Source: Ignavibacteria bacterium
Lineage (GTDB): Bacteria; Bacteroidota; Ignavibacteria; Kapaibacteriales; UBA4661
Length of the DNA: 53,415 nucleotides
Direction: 5' to 3'
Assembly (NCBI GenBank): GCA_014654705.1
Contig: JACVZY010000041.1
Span: 1 to 53,415, forward strand
Shown: piece after piece, positions 18,184 to 26,545 of the stretch
How positions within the stretch are numbered: the first letter of the stretch is position 1
Layout of the letters: the number at the start of each line of letters is the position of its first letter
Translations under genes and position numbers: made by a program
The notes under the pieces: model-generated
Seen by the model: only the letters and a program-made list of their open reading frames with translations
The model's database searches: none
Told to the model about the DNA's origin: nothing

Positions 18184-18882
18184 ATGAACACCTCACCACA
18201 ATTTATCCGTTTTGCCGCAGTTTGTTGTTTTCTGACCGTACTGACAACACTTGGTATTCATGTGGATTTTTCAACCGCTCCGGTAGCATTTGAAGAGCGT
18301 ATATTCCTTTTTCGTGATACAGCGTATTTATTCAAATGTTGGTGGATCATCGTCCATTGTTTGTTGGTCATTGTGGCAATGTGGGGCGTGGCTTTACTGC
18401 AATTTCGTAAATCACAAGGTTTAATCGGATTGGGGTTACTTTTTTTCGTGGTCTTTGGCATCACTGAAATTACTCGGCAAATGTTTGTCCTGTTCTATGT
18501 TAATGGATTACGAGAGCAATATGCTACCGCTGCAAGCCCAATGGTCAAAGATTCGCTTCGCATGAGTATACAGACTTTCAATTTTGCGGGGAATGCACTT
18601 TTTGGTGTTTTTGTTCTCACTTTTGGACTGGGAAACCTTTGCTATGGTTTGTGTCTTTGGCATGAACGCGGGCTTGGGAAAATTCTGAGTTGGATGCTGC
18701 TGTTGTGGTCTGTTGAAAATTTCTTCGCCCTGAGCAATGAATTTTGGCGGTCTGCATCACTGGCAACGGGCATTCATTATTTTAGCCTGACCTACCAGCC
18801 CTTCATACGATGTGTTGTTGGACTATGGCTATGGCAAAAAGCAATGATTTTGAGTAAAAGTCATGGAGCAGAAAGTAAATAA
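18184..18882 (+). CDS. Hypothetical multi-pass membrane protein
   Basis: 232 residues, about six hydrophobic helices (for example near 8-26, 55-73, 82-100, 140-160, 168-185, 205-222) and no motif I recognise. It starts 16 bp after the DUF2911 gene and is probably co-transcribed with it. The loop between helices 1 and 2 is the longest non-membrane part. Function unknown. Confidence 0.75.
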   Translation: MNTSPQFIRFAAVCCFLTVLTTLGIHVDFSTAPVAFEERIFLFRDTAYLFKCWWIIVHCLLVIVAMWGVALLQFRKSQGLIGLGLLFFVVFGITEITRQMFVLFYVNGLREQYATAASPMVKDSLRMSIQTFNFAGNALFGVFVLTFGLGNLCYGLCLWHERGLGKILSWMLLLWSVENFFALSNEFWRSASLATGIHYFSLTYQPFIRCVVGLWLWQKAMILSKSHGAESK

Positions 18883-18936
18883 TTCCGATTGGTTCCTTTG
18901 AAATCAAGTTTTTTTCACAAAACAAGAATATAAACC

Positions 18937-19488
18937 ATGGCGACATCATCCAAATGCACATCTTCTGGTATTACACGGAGGGGTTTTCTTCAAAGTGCTG
19001 TTGTTACCACTTCTGGTATCATTTTAGTCGGTACTGCAACGGACTTTGTCGTTGTCGCACAACAACAGCAAGACAAGCCCGTAAGGGTACGTCCTGATCC
19101 AATCAAGCCCGAAATAGTCAAAGAATTTGTTGGTGCAGGGCATGGCAAATTTGATCGAACCAAAGAAATGCTGGCAGAAATGCCCTCGTTACTCAATGCT
19201 ACGTGGGATTGGGGTGGTGGTGATTTTGAAACTGCTATTGGTGGTGCAGGGCATATGGGAAATCGGGAAATTGCTGAGTTTCTCATCAGCAAGGGCGCAC
19301 GCATGGATATTTTTGTCGCTGCGATGCTGGGGAAATTGGAAATTGTGCGGGCGATGATTACGACATACCCCGATCTCAAATCTGCACGAGGTCCGCACGG
19401 GATTTCCCTTTTAACCCATGCCCAAAAAGGTCGAGCAGAATCACTTGCCGTTGTGGAGTATCTTCAGTCACTGGGCTTGAAAGAGTAG
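18937..19488 (+). CDS. Ankyrin-repeat protein with Tat-type signal
   Basis: 183 residues. The N-terminus carries TRRGFLQSA followed by a hydrophobic stretch, matching a twin-arginine signal, so it is probably exported folded. After a Pro/Arg/Lys-rich linker come degenerate ankyrin repeats (about 85-180): GAGHMGNREIAEFLISKGA, then DIFVAAMLGKLEIVRAMI, then HGISLLTHAQKGRAESLAVV. Similar Tat-ankyrin proteins occur widely in Bacteroidota without a known role. It sits between the two DUF2911 genes. Confidence 0.82.
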   Translation: MATSSKCTSSGITRRGFLQSAVVTTSGIILVGTATDFVVVAQQQQDKPVRVRPDPIKPEIVKEFVGAGHGKFDRTKEMLAEMPSLLNATWDWGGGDFETAIGGAGHMGNREIAEFLISKGARMDIFVAAMLGKLEIVRAMITTYPDLKSARGPHGISLLTHAQKGRAESLAVVEYLQSLGLKE

Positions 19489-19538
19489 TTGATTTTCATG
19501 ATTCAACAAATTATCTAAACGTAAAATAGGTGCCAATA

Positions 19539-20729
19539 ATGACTAGATTTTCTATCGTGAAGCAATTTCTGATTGCTACATTTGTGCTGTTTACCTTGAA
19601 TAGCAAAGATTGTTTCGCCCAACTTTCGACCTATCCCGCCGGACGCAATCAACGCGCCGAAGTCTCACAGTGGATGGGGCTGGTGAAAGTAACGGTGAAT
19701 TACAGTAGCCCCAGCGTCAAACCGCATTTCGGTGGCAAAGATCGCACAGGCGAGGTCTGGGGGAAACTCATTCCATTTGGCATGAGCGAAAATCCCTATC
19801 GCGTTGGCTCGACGATGCCAAAAATGATGCCGTGGCGTGCAGGTGCGAATGAAAATACGACCATTACGTTTTCGCATGATGTAAACGTCGAAGGGCAGAA
19901 AATTCCTGCCGGAATCTATGGCTTCCACACGATTCCCGATTCTACCGAATGGACGATTATTTTTTCCAAAAACCCAAAATCATGGGGGAGTTTTTTCTAT
20001 GATCCCACTATGGATGCCCTGCGTGTGAAGGTCAAGCCGCAAAAAGCTGAGTTTCATAATGACCTCACCTACGAATTTACCGAGCGTGAACTTGCTTCTA
20101 CAACGCTTTCCCTCGTCTGGGAAAAACTCCGTGTCCCAATAAAACTCAGTGTACCCAATATTGCCGAAATTCATTTGGCGCAAATACGATTAGAGCTCAC
20201 CTCCGGCAAAGGTTTTGGCTGGCAAGATTATTTGAGCGGTGCTCGGTTTTGCTTGAATGCGTACAAAGGCAATTATGACGAGGCGTTGGAGTGGATTAAC
20301 CGTGCGTTAGAGTGCAATACATTGTGGTCAGACCTCGTTGTAAATCCTATTAATATCAATTTTATCACACTGCAAACTAAGGCACAAGTATTAGTGCGCT
20401 TGGGCAAGATGAAAGAAGCAGATTCCGTTGCCACTATTGCCATCAACCATTCTACTTCGACATCGCAGGGCGTGACGAATTACGGGATGTTTTTGCTTGC
20501 CGAGAAAAAGCGCGATGAAGCACTGAAAGTATTTCAAAAAAATGAGGCAAAATTTCCCAAAGAATGGTCAACACATTGGGGTTTAGCACAAGGATACTCA
20601 GCCACAGGTGGTCTCAAAAAAGCACTTAATGCTGCACAACTGGCATTACAAAATGTGCCGGATGACGAAAAAGAAGCAGTTCAAGCAGCGATTGAAAAAC
20701 TCAAAGCGAACAAAAGTTTTGTTGACTGA
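19539..20729 (+). CDS. Second DUF2911-TPR protein
   Basis: 396 residues from ATG 19539; a GTG three codons earlier is also in frame. A signal peptide ends DCFAQ. The DUF2911 domain (about 30-195) shares with the 16983 gene RAEVSQWMGLVKVTVNYSSPSV, the block RTGEVWGKLIPFG, the block PWRAGANENTTITFSHDV, and WTIIFSKNPKSWGSFFY. The C-terminal part has TPR-like units ending in GLAQGYSATGGLKKALNAAQ, matching GLVRGYSAAGDFKQALSTAK in the paralogue. The pair is a local duplication around two unrelated genes. Confidence 0.9.
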   Translation: MTRFSIVKQFLIATFVLFTLNSKDCFAQLSTYPAGRNQRAEVSQWMGLVKVTVNYSSPSVKPHFGGKDRTGEVWGKLIPFGMSENPYRVGSTMPKMMPWRAGANENTTITFSHDVNVEGQKIPAGIYGFHTIPDSTEWTIIFSKNPKSWGSFFYDPTMDALRVKVKPQKAEFHNDLTYEFTERELASTTLSLVWEKLRVPIKLSVPNIAEIHLAQIRLELTSGKGFGWQDYLSGARFCLNAYKGNYDEALEWINRALECNTLWSDLVVNPININFITLQTKAQVLVRLGKMKEADSVATIAINHSTSTSQGVTNYGMFLLAEKKRDEALKVFQKNEAKFPKEWSTHWGLAQGYSATGGLKKALNAAQLALQNVPDDEKEAVQAAIEKLKANKSFVD

Positions 20730-20785
20730 ATTGATGATACATCAAGATTGCATTCTTGAATTTTTACCACACCTTATCCGCCAAG

Positions 20786-21658
20786 ATGAATAGAATACTC
20801 TATTGTCTCGTAATCGCCGTTATCGTAATTTCGGCTTCGTATTCCATTATTGCACAAACAGCGCCAATTGAATCCCTTATCAATGCCGAGCGAAGTTTTG
20901 CAGCATTATCAGTTGCAAGCGGTACTAAAGCAGCTTTTCTAGCAAATCTTGCCGAAAAAGGAATTGTCTTTGCTCCCGCACCGACCAATGGTAAACAAGT
21001 CTGGGAAAAACGTCCTTGCAGTAAAAGTGTTCTGGCATGGGAGCCGGAATTTTCTGCCATTTCAAGCGCGGGAGATATGGGATACAATTATGGTCCCTGG
21101 ACATGGAGCAGTCATAAAGATACACTTCCTAGCAGATACGGGCATTTTGTCAGTGTTTGGAAAAAACAGCCCGATGGAACGTGGAAAGTAGCCCTTGATT
21201 TGGGGATTGTCTATCCAACTGCATTTCCGAAACCTCTTCGTGTTGCAACGGTGCAGCACACTGCTTTTACCCCAAAAACGACCAGTCCTAACGCTCGTGA
21301 TATGTCGCTGTTGTCCGCAGAAAAAGCATTTGCTGAAGCGTCCGTTAAAAACGGCATGGTAGCAGCGTATCAAGTTGTTGCCGATGAAAATGTTGCCTTA
21401 TTCCGTATTGACCAACACCCAATGCACGGCAAAAACAATATCACACAGGCATTGTTTGAAAAAAACGCTACGGTAACGTGGGAAACGCTTGGCAGCGACG
21501 TTGCCGAGTCGGGTGATATTGGCTATACATTTGGCTCATATTCGTTTGTTACAAATGGCAAAACGCAAATAGCCGGCTACTATCAGCGTACATGGAAGAA
21601 AACAGCCGATGCATCGTGGAAGTTGGTCGTGGATGTGACGAATCCTTTGCCGCAATAG
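20786..21658 (+). CDS. Secreted protein with two tandem DUF4440/SnoaL-like domains
   Basis: 290 residues from ATG 20786; an upstream TTG in frame is less likely because ATG gives a clean signal peptide (ILYCLVIAVIVISASYS, ending IIAQ). Two homologous halves follow. Each starts with an AE(R/K)(S/A)FA helix (INAERSFAALSVASGTKAAF; LSAEKAFAEASVKNGMVAAY), continues to a pocket strand, has GD(M/I)GY(N/T)(Y/F)G and ends with TWKKTADASWKLVVDV or the like. This is the NTF2/SnoaL-like fold duplicated within one chain. Function unknown; small-molecule binding is the usual guess. Confidence 0.8.
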   Translation: MNRILYCLVIAVIVISASYSIIAQTAPIESLINAERSFAALSVASGTKAAFLANLAEKGIVFAPAPTNGKQVWEKRPCSKSVLAWEPEFSAISSAGDMGYNYGPWTWSSHKDTLPSRYGHFVSVWKKQPDGTWKVALDLGIVYPTAFPKPLRVATVQHTAFTPKTTSPNARDMSLLSAEKAFAEASVKNGMVAAYQVVADENVALFRIDQHPMHGKNNITQALFEKNATVTWETLGSDVAESGDIGYTFGSYSFVTNGKTQIAGYYQRTWKKTADASWKLVVDVTNPLPQ

Positions 21659-21738
21659 GGAAATTCCCAGAGGATTTTCACCATTTAAACAAAATTCATT
21701 CCGATTTCAAAAACAATAGCTTCAACGGAGGGGCAACA

Positions 21739-22119
21739 ATGAAAAAATTTCTACCCATTTTTTTCGTAATACTCTGTTTTACCGGAAGTCTTGCCGCACA
21801 AGAGTCCCAGAAGGAAGGCAAAAAAAAGCAGTTTGTCTATGTTCTGAAACTCATTCCAAGATTATTGGATGAAACAGCATGGACAAAGCATGATGAAGAA
21901 GCTATCAGCAAGCACTTCCGCAAGCTTCAGAAATTACACAAAGAAGGTACGGTGCTGTTTGCCGGGCGAACACTCAATACAGATTCCAGCCAGTTCGGAA
22001 TGGTTGTATTCGAGGCTACTTCCGAGAAGGAAGCGGAGACGCTCATGCAAGAGGACGATGCCGTGAAAGCAGGCATTATGAAGGCGCAGCTTTTTCCTTT
22101 TGCTGTGGCACTCAAGTAA
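21739..22119 (+). CDS. Secreted YCII-family protein
   Basis: 126 residues. The start at ATG 21739 is set by GGAGG at 21727 and by the signal peptide (MKKFLPIFFVILCF, cut near LAAQ); an upstream in-frame ATG would overlap the previous gene. The mature part is a YCII/dimeric alpha-beta-barrel domain: QFVYVLKLIPRL, the block HFRKLQKLHKEGTVLFAGRT, then FGMVVFEATSEKEAETLMQE-DDAVKAGIMKAQLFPF. YCII proteins bind small molecules; few have known reactions. A secreted version is less usual. Confidence 0.82.
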   Translation: MKKFLPIFFVILCFTGSLAAQESQKEGKKKQFVYVLKLIPRLLDETAWTKHDEEAISKHFRKLQKLHKEGTVLFAGRTLNTDSSQFGMVVFEATSEKEAETLMQEDDAVKAGIMKAQLFPFAVALK

Positions 22120-22478
22120 ACAACGGTTAGCAAGTCAACAGAGTTTGATGAAAATGTCAGTTTATTTCTGAGTTAATCTTTTAAAAAGGAGACTTGTGAT
22201 GATAGGTAAGCAATACCTCAGGAGTATGGTAAACACAGCGTCATGTCTATTATTAGCCACATTCTTATGCGGCTTTGCTCCAGAAAAAGGGTGCAGAGCC
22301 TTTTGCTCCACACCTGATGCGTAGTAGTTTCAGCGTACACAGTGCGCATACATTTTCATCGGATGGAAGTATTGTTGTATGGGCTATAACTGATAATAAA
22401 TATCGGACTTCATTGATAGAGGAAAGCGAATGGCTCGTTGTCAAGTCCTATTGGGAGTTGTGATTTAAACAACGGTTA
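22117..22478. repeat. 13-bp direct repeats flanking a broken small gene
   Basis: The sequence taaacaacggtta occurs at 22117-22129, overlapping the YCII stop, and again at 22466-22478, just after the broken frame at 22199-22463. The copies are 349 bp apart. They may be scars of a duplication or insertion, or shared regulatory sequence, since each lies shortly upstream of a start. Confidence 0.6.
22199..22463 (+). pseudogene. Frameshifted small secreted gene, possibly a PD40/TolB-like fragment
   Basis: ATG 22199 has a strong AAGGAG site at 22187-22192 and encodes a signal-like N-terminus (QYLRSMVNTASCLLLATFLC), but its frame stops after 42 codons. From about 22275 another frame gives 60 more residues, including PHLMRSSFSVHSAHTFSSDG and IVVWAITDNKYRTSL, resembling the start of a PD40-type propeller protein (FSPDG motif). 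Joined, these give a protein of roughly 85 residues. A single-base indel near 22270 is the simplest explanation; sequencing error or recoding are alternatives. Confidence 0.55.
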
Positions 22479-22511
22479 AGAAAAACTCATTAACAAACAA
22501 GGAGCAGCACT

Positions 22512-23981
22512 ATGCTTCAATTTTCTATCTATGTCGTCGTGGCTCTTTGCGCAACGATTGTGATGTCCGCCCACGCCTCGCCGCTTGATTCTCTCGAAGG
22601 AAAATGGCTCGGAACGCAAGAATACGCACCCGACAAATACGCGCCGGACGCGCCACAACTCGGCTTAGAATTTAAGCGCACCAAAGGAGGAAATTTCAGT
22701 GTTTCGCTTTACCAGACCGTTATGAGTCTGTACAACGTTGACTTGCCGAGTGGTGTGCAGTACAGCAATGGCGTGTTTACTCTTCAAGATATGGGCATTT
22801 CGTTTACGCTTGCAAATGGTGTTTTGAAAGGGGCAAGTAAAAGCGGTACGACAACATTTTCTTTACGAAGAACCAATCTTCTTCCAACCGAACCGCCTAT
22901 ACCAAACGTTCCCAATTTCCCTAATGATCGATGGCAAACAAAACTAGGCAGTGCAATTTACGCGACGGCTGCGATATACGATACCCTCGCATACGTTGGT
23001 ACTTCGGGTGGTGTGTTTAATGCCGTTTCTGTGAAAAGTGGGGACGTTGTTTGGACATTTAGCGCGGGGCGACCAATTCACGGTGAAGCACTCACAACGA
23101 ACGATGCCGTGCTGTTTGTCTGTGATAACGGATTCCTCTTCAAACTGAGCCGCACCACAGGAAAAGAACTCTGGCGATACAATCTCGGCGATGCACAGGT
23201 CTCACGAATACTGCCGCATCCATTTGTCTATGATTATGATGTAAAAGCCCCGAAGCCTGTTCTTATTGATAGCCTTCTGTATATTGGCTCCGGCGACGGA
23301 AGTATTCATGCGGTCAATATTGCCAACGGTCAACGTGTCTGGCGACATGAAACGCAAGGCAAAGTGCGTTCTGAGGCTCTTGCTTCTGGTTCTCAAATTA
23401 TCGTGGGTACATGGGAAAATATGTTGTATGCGCTTGACTGCATCACCGGAAAAGAGATATGGAAAAAAGATATGAAAGGCGTGATAAACAGCGCACCGGC
23501 ACTCGTTGATGGCAAACTTATCCTTGGGACGCGGGGAGCAGTCTTGTACGCCATAAAACCCGAAAACGGCGATATCCTTTGGCGTGCGCCATATTGGGGG
23601 TCTTGGGTGGAATCGTCCGCCGTTTCCCGCGATGGACTGTTATATATCGGCTCTTCAGATTTGCGCCGTGTTGTATGCTATAACCCAAGTAACGGTAAAA
23701 ACCTTTGGCGTACTGATGTGTATGGTTGGACATGGAATCGTCCTGTCCTTACGGAGAAGTATGTATTTGTTGGTGTTGGTGGCACAAACCCTTATTTTAC
23801 GCGCCATATTGGTAGCTTAACTGCACTTGATCGCAAAACGGGTGCGATTGTTTGGCGCACACCTGCTCCTGAACCAAGTGGATACTTTCAAACAGGTTTT
23901 GTTGCTGCTCCCGCTATTAGTGGTAAAACGCTGGTTATTGGTGGTTTAGATGGTACGTTATCTGCATTTGAGGTAGAATAA
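22512..23981 (+). CDS. Secreted PQQ-type beta-propeller protein
   Basis: 489 residues with a clear ribosome site (AAGGAG 22499-22504). The signal peptide ends SAHAS. An N-terminal beta domain (about 25-120, LEGKWLGTQEYAPDK) precedes a propeller from about 140 to the end, built of PQQ-like blades with repeated tryptophan-docking motifs (KSGDVVWTFSAG, TTGKELWRYNLG, ANGQRVWRHETQ, ITGKEIWKKDM, SNGKNLWRTDV, KTGAIVWRTPA). Such propellers either bind PQQ in dehydrogenases or act as scaffolds like BamB. No catalytic dehydrogenase residues were identified, so a binding or scaffold role is more likely. Confidence 0.88.
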   Translation: MLQFSIYVVVALCATIVMSAHASPLDSLEGKWLGTQEYAPDKYAPDAPQLGLEFKRTKGGNFSVSLYQTVMSLYNVDLPSGVQYSNGVFTLQDMGISFTLANGVLKGASKSGTTTFSLRRTNLLPTEPPIPNVPNFPNDRWQTKLGSAIYATAAIYDTLAYVGTSGGVFNAVSVKSGDVVWTFSAGRPIHGEALTTNDAVLFVCDNGFLFKLSRTTGKELWRYNLGDAQVSRILPHPFVYDYDVKAPKPVLIDSLLYIGSGDGSIHAVNIANGQRVWRHETQGKVRSEALASGSQIIVGTWENMLYALDCITGKEIWKKDMKGVINSAPALVDGKLILGTRGAVLYAIKPENGDILWRAPYWGSWVESSAVSRDGLLYIGSSDLRRVVCYNPSNGKNLWRTDVYGWTWNRPVLTEKYVFVGVGGTNPYFTRHIGSLTALDRKTGAIVWRTPAPEPSGYFQTGFVAAPAISGKTLVIGGLDGTLSAFEVE

Positions 23982-24035
23982 TTACCTCAATTTCTACCCC
24001 GAAATTTCAATGCAACAATTCAATGCAACAAATTG

Positions 24036-26483
24036 ATGAGTACAAAAATGCCGAGTGGATTACCGATACACTACGCACGAATAGCGCTGCGAGCCTTGCT
24101 CAAGCGCAAAAGTTATACACTCCTGACCATTGTGGGAATGGCGCTGGCAATGGCGGTGTGCCTTATTATTGTGCTTGTCATTGAGCATGAGTTGAGTTAT
24201 GATAGGTTTCACAGGCAGCATCAGAATATTCATCGCGTTGCGATTCATTCGGTGTTGGATGGCAAGGAAAAATATGGTTCGCGTACACCGGGACCGTTTG
24301 CGGATGCGCTTGTGGGTAATGTGGCGGGAGTTGAAGCCGCAACGCGGGTATATTACTCCGATGTCGGTGCAAAAACGCTGGTAAGCCGCACGACGGCTAC
24401 CGATAAGCAATTTTTTGAAGAGCGTTTTTTGTATGCGGATTCTTCGTTTTTTCATGTTTTTTCATTCCCTCTGCTTTCCGGCAACGCTGATAAAATCTTG
24501 CACGAGCCTTATACCGTTTTGCTGACTGAAGAGACCGCCCGCAAATATTTCGGCACGGAAAACCCGCTCGGACAGACGCTTCGTATCGGTGGAGAGAGGG
24601 ATTACCGCATTGTCGGCATTTTGCAGAATATACCGACGACTTCCCACATAAAATTTGATTTTCTCGCTTCGTACAATTCTCTTTCGCAATGGGAGGACTT
24701 GCAAAAATGGCTCGGTGCGATGGTCTATTCCTACGTCCGTCTCAAGCCCGATGCCGCCAAAGCAGCCGTAGAGGGCAATATCACTGCTTTTATGGACAAA
24801 CAAGTCGGGAGTATGCGCCGCAAAGGTGTTCGTGTTGATTATCCGCTTCAGCCTATTACCGACATTCACCTTCACTCCAAACACATCGAATTTTTCCAGC
24901 CGCAAAGCGATATTCAATATATTTGGATTTTTGCCCTGATTGGGGTATTTATTCTGACGCTGGCGTGTATTAACTTTGTGAACTTGGTAACAGCTCATTC
25001 GGCTGACCGCGCAAGGGAAGTAGGTGTTCGTAAAACGTTTGGTGCGCAGCGCAAACAGCTTATTGCGCAATTTTTGGTCGAATCCTTAGCGCTGGCGCTT
25101 TGTGCCTTGCTTGTGGCGTTGCTGCTTGTGGAAATCGGTTTGCCCTTTGTGCGGACATTGCTCGGCATACCGCTTCAAACGGTTATTTCATGGCAGCGTG
25201 TTGTAGTATTGCTATTTGCATGGCTGGGTATCGGCATTATTGCGGGTTTCTATCCGGCACTCGTTCTAACTCAGTCTTTGCCGAGTGCTGCCCTTCGCGT
25301 TGCGGGGCGCACCACGACAGGTGGCGCACGAAGCCTCTTGCGAAGTAGTTTGGTGGTATTCCAGTTTGTTGTTTCGGTGGTACTGATTGTCGGGACAATT
25401 ATTTTGTATCAACAGTTGTCGTTTTTGCGGGCAACAAACCTTGGTTTTGCACCGGAACAGGTTGTGTATTTCCATATGAACAACGTTTTCAGCGCGGAGC
25501 AGCAAGAACTCTTCAAAGATGCACTTCGCAGGAACCCTAATATTGTCGAAGCAGCATCGGGACTAGCAATTCCGGGGCAAGCTCTCTCAATGCCGTCGTA
25601 TCGTTATGTAATGGAAGCAAGCGCCGACGGACCTCATACGCTTCAAACGCTGTTCGTTGATGAAACCTACATTCCCACGCTGGGGCTAGAAATCGTGCAA
25701 GGGCGCAATTTCTCGAAACAATTTCCCACAGACCGCACTGAATCCTTCATTATCAACGAAACTGCTGCAAAGTTTCTCGGTTGGAAAAACCCTATCGGGA
25801 AAGATTTCGATTGGCACGTCCCAACAGGCGCAAAGGGAATGGTCAGTTGGAAAAAAGGTCGCATCGTGGGCGTGGTAAAAGATTTTCACAGTAATTCGCT
25901 CCATCAAGCAATGAAGCTGCTTGTGTTGCATATTTACCCCGAATGGAGCGAGTATTTTTTTGTAAAAATCAAGCCGGGTAATGCCCAAGAAACAATTGCC
26001 TTTATGAATCAAGAGTTTCAAAAGTTTCGCCCCGGGCAGGCGATTGATTATGCGTTTTTGAACCAAAGTTTTGCGAAACTGTACCGCTCGGAGGAAAATC
26101 TTGCGGCGCTCACGAGCAGCTTTGCAATCTTGGGTTTGATTATTGCTTGTCTGGGTCTGTTTGGCTTGGCAACATTTATGGCAGAACGCCGCACGAAAGA
26201 AATCGGTGTTCGCAAGGTGCTGGGCGCTTCAGAAACAAGCATTATGGCGCTGTTGTCCAAAGATTTTGCTCTTTTGGTTGCAATCGCAATCGTTATAGCT
26301 TGTCCGCTTGCGTGGTGGGGCATGAATACATGGCTTCGTAATTTCGCTTATCACGTTGAAATCCGGCTTTGGGTATTTGTTGTGGCGGGCTTGATTGCGC
26401 TTGCCATAGCGCTGTTCACTGTAAGTTATCAAGCATTCAAGGCAGCTCGCATCAACCCAGTCCAAGCGCTTCGTAGCGAGTAG
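24036..26483 (+). CDS. MacB/FtsX-family ABC transporter permease
   Basis: 816 residues with two repeats of the MacB periplasmic-core plus FtsX arrangement. Helix 1 (about 28-50) follows a basic N-terminus; the first FtsX block (about 300-420) has ADRAREVGVRKTFGAQRKQL, and the second (about 690-816) has ERRTKEIGVRKVLGAS and ends FKAARINPVQALRSE. This is the eight-helix form common in Bacteroidota, which in MacB-like systems couples cytoplasmic ATP hydrolysis to work on periplasmic substrates. No ATPase or membrane-fusion gene is present in the window, so its partner must be elsewhere. Confidence 0.93.
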   Translation: MSTKMPSGLPIHYARIALRALLKRKSYTLLTIVGMALAMAVCLIIVLVIEHELSYDRFHRQHQNIHRVAIHSVLDGKEKYGSRTPGPFADALVGNVAGVEAATRVYYSDVGAKTLVSRTTATDKQFFEERFLYADSSFFHVFSFPLLSGNADKILHEPYTVLLTEETARKYFGTENPLGQTLRIGGERDYRIVGILQNIPTTSHIKFDFLASYNSLSQWEDLQKWLGAMVYSYVRLKPDAAKAAVEGNITAFMDKQVGSMRRKGVRVDYPLQPITDIHLHSKHIEFFQPQSDIQYIWIFALIGVFILTLACINFVNLVTAHSADRAREVGVRKTFGAQRKQLIAQFLVESLALALCALLVALLLVEIGLPFVRTLLGIPLQTVISWQRVVVLLFAWLGIGIIAGFYPALVLTQSLPSAALRVAGRTTTGGARSLLRSSLVVFQFVVSVVLIVGTIILYQQLSFLRATNLGFAPEQVVYFHMNNVFSAEQQELFKDALRRNPNIVEAASGLAIPGQALSMPSYRYVMEASADGPHTLQTLFVDETYIPTLGLEIVQGRNFSKQFPTDRTESFIINETAAKFLGWKNPIGKDFDWHVPTGAKGMVSWKKGRIVGVVKDFHSNSLHQAMKLLVLHIYPEWSEYFFVKIKPGNAQETIAFMNQEFQKFRPGQAIDYAFLNQSFAKLYRSEENLAALTSSFAILGLIIACLGLFGLATFMAERRTKEIGVRKVLGASETSIMALLSKDFALLVAIAIVIACPLAWWGMNTWLRNFAYHVEIRLWVFVVAGLIALAIALFTVSYQAFKAARINPVQALRSE

Positions 26484-26545
26484 AATTCGGGCTATTACAC
26501 ATCGAAAGAATCGTCTTTTTCCATTTCATTTACGGGATTATTACT

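Noticed and set aside
21592-21738. Upstream start for the YCII gene
   Set aside because: It overlaps the previous gene and would bury the signal peptide; GGAGG precedes ATG 21739.
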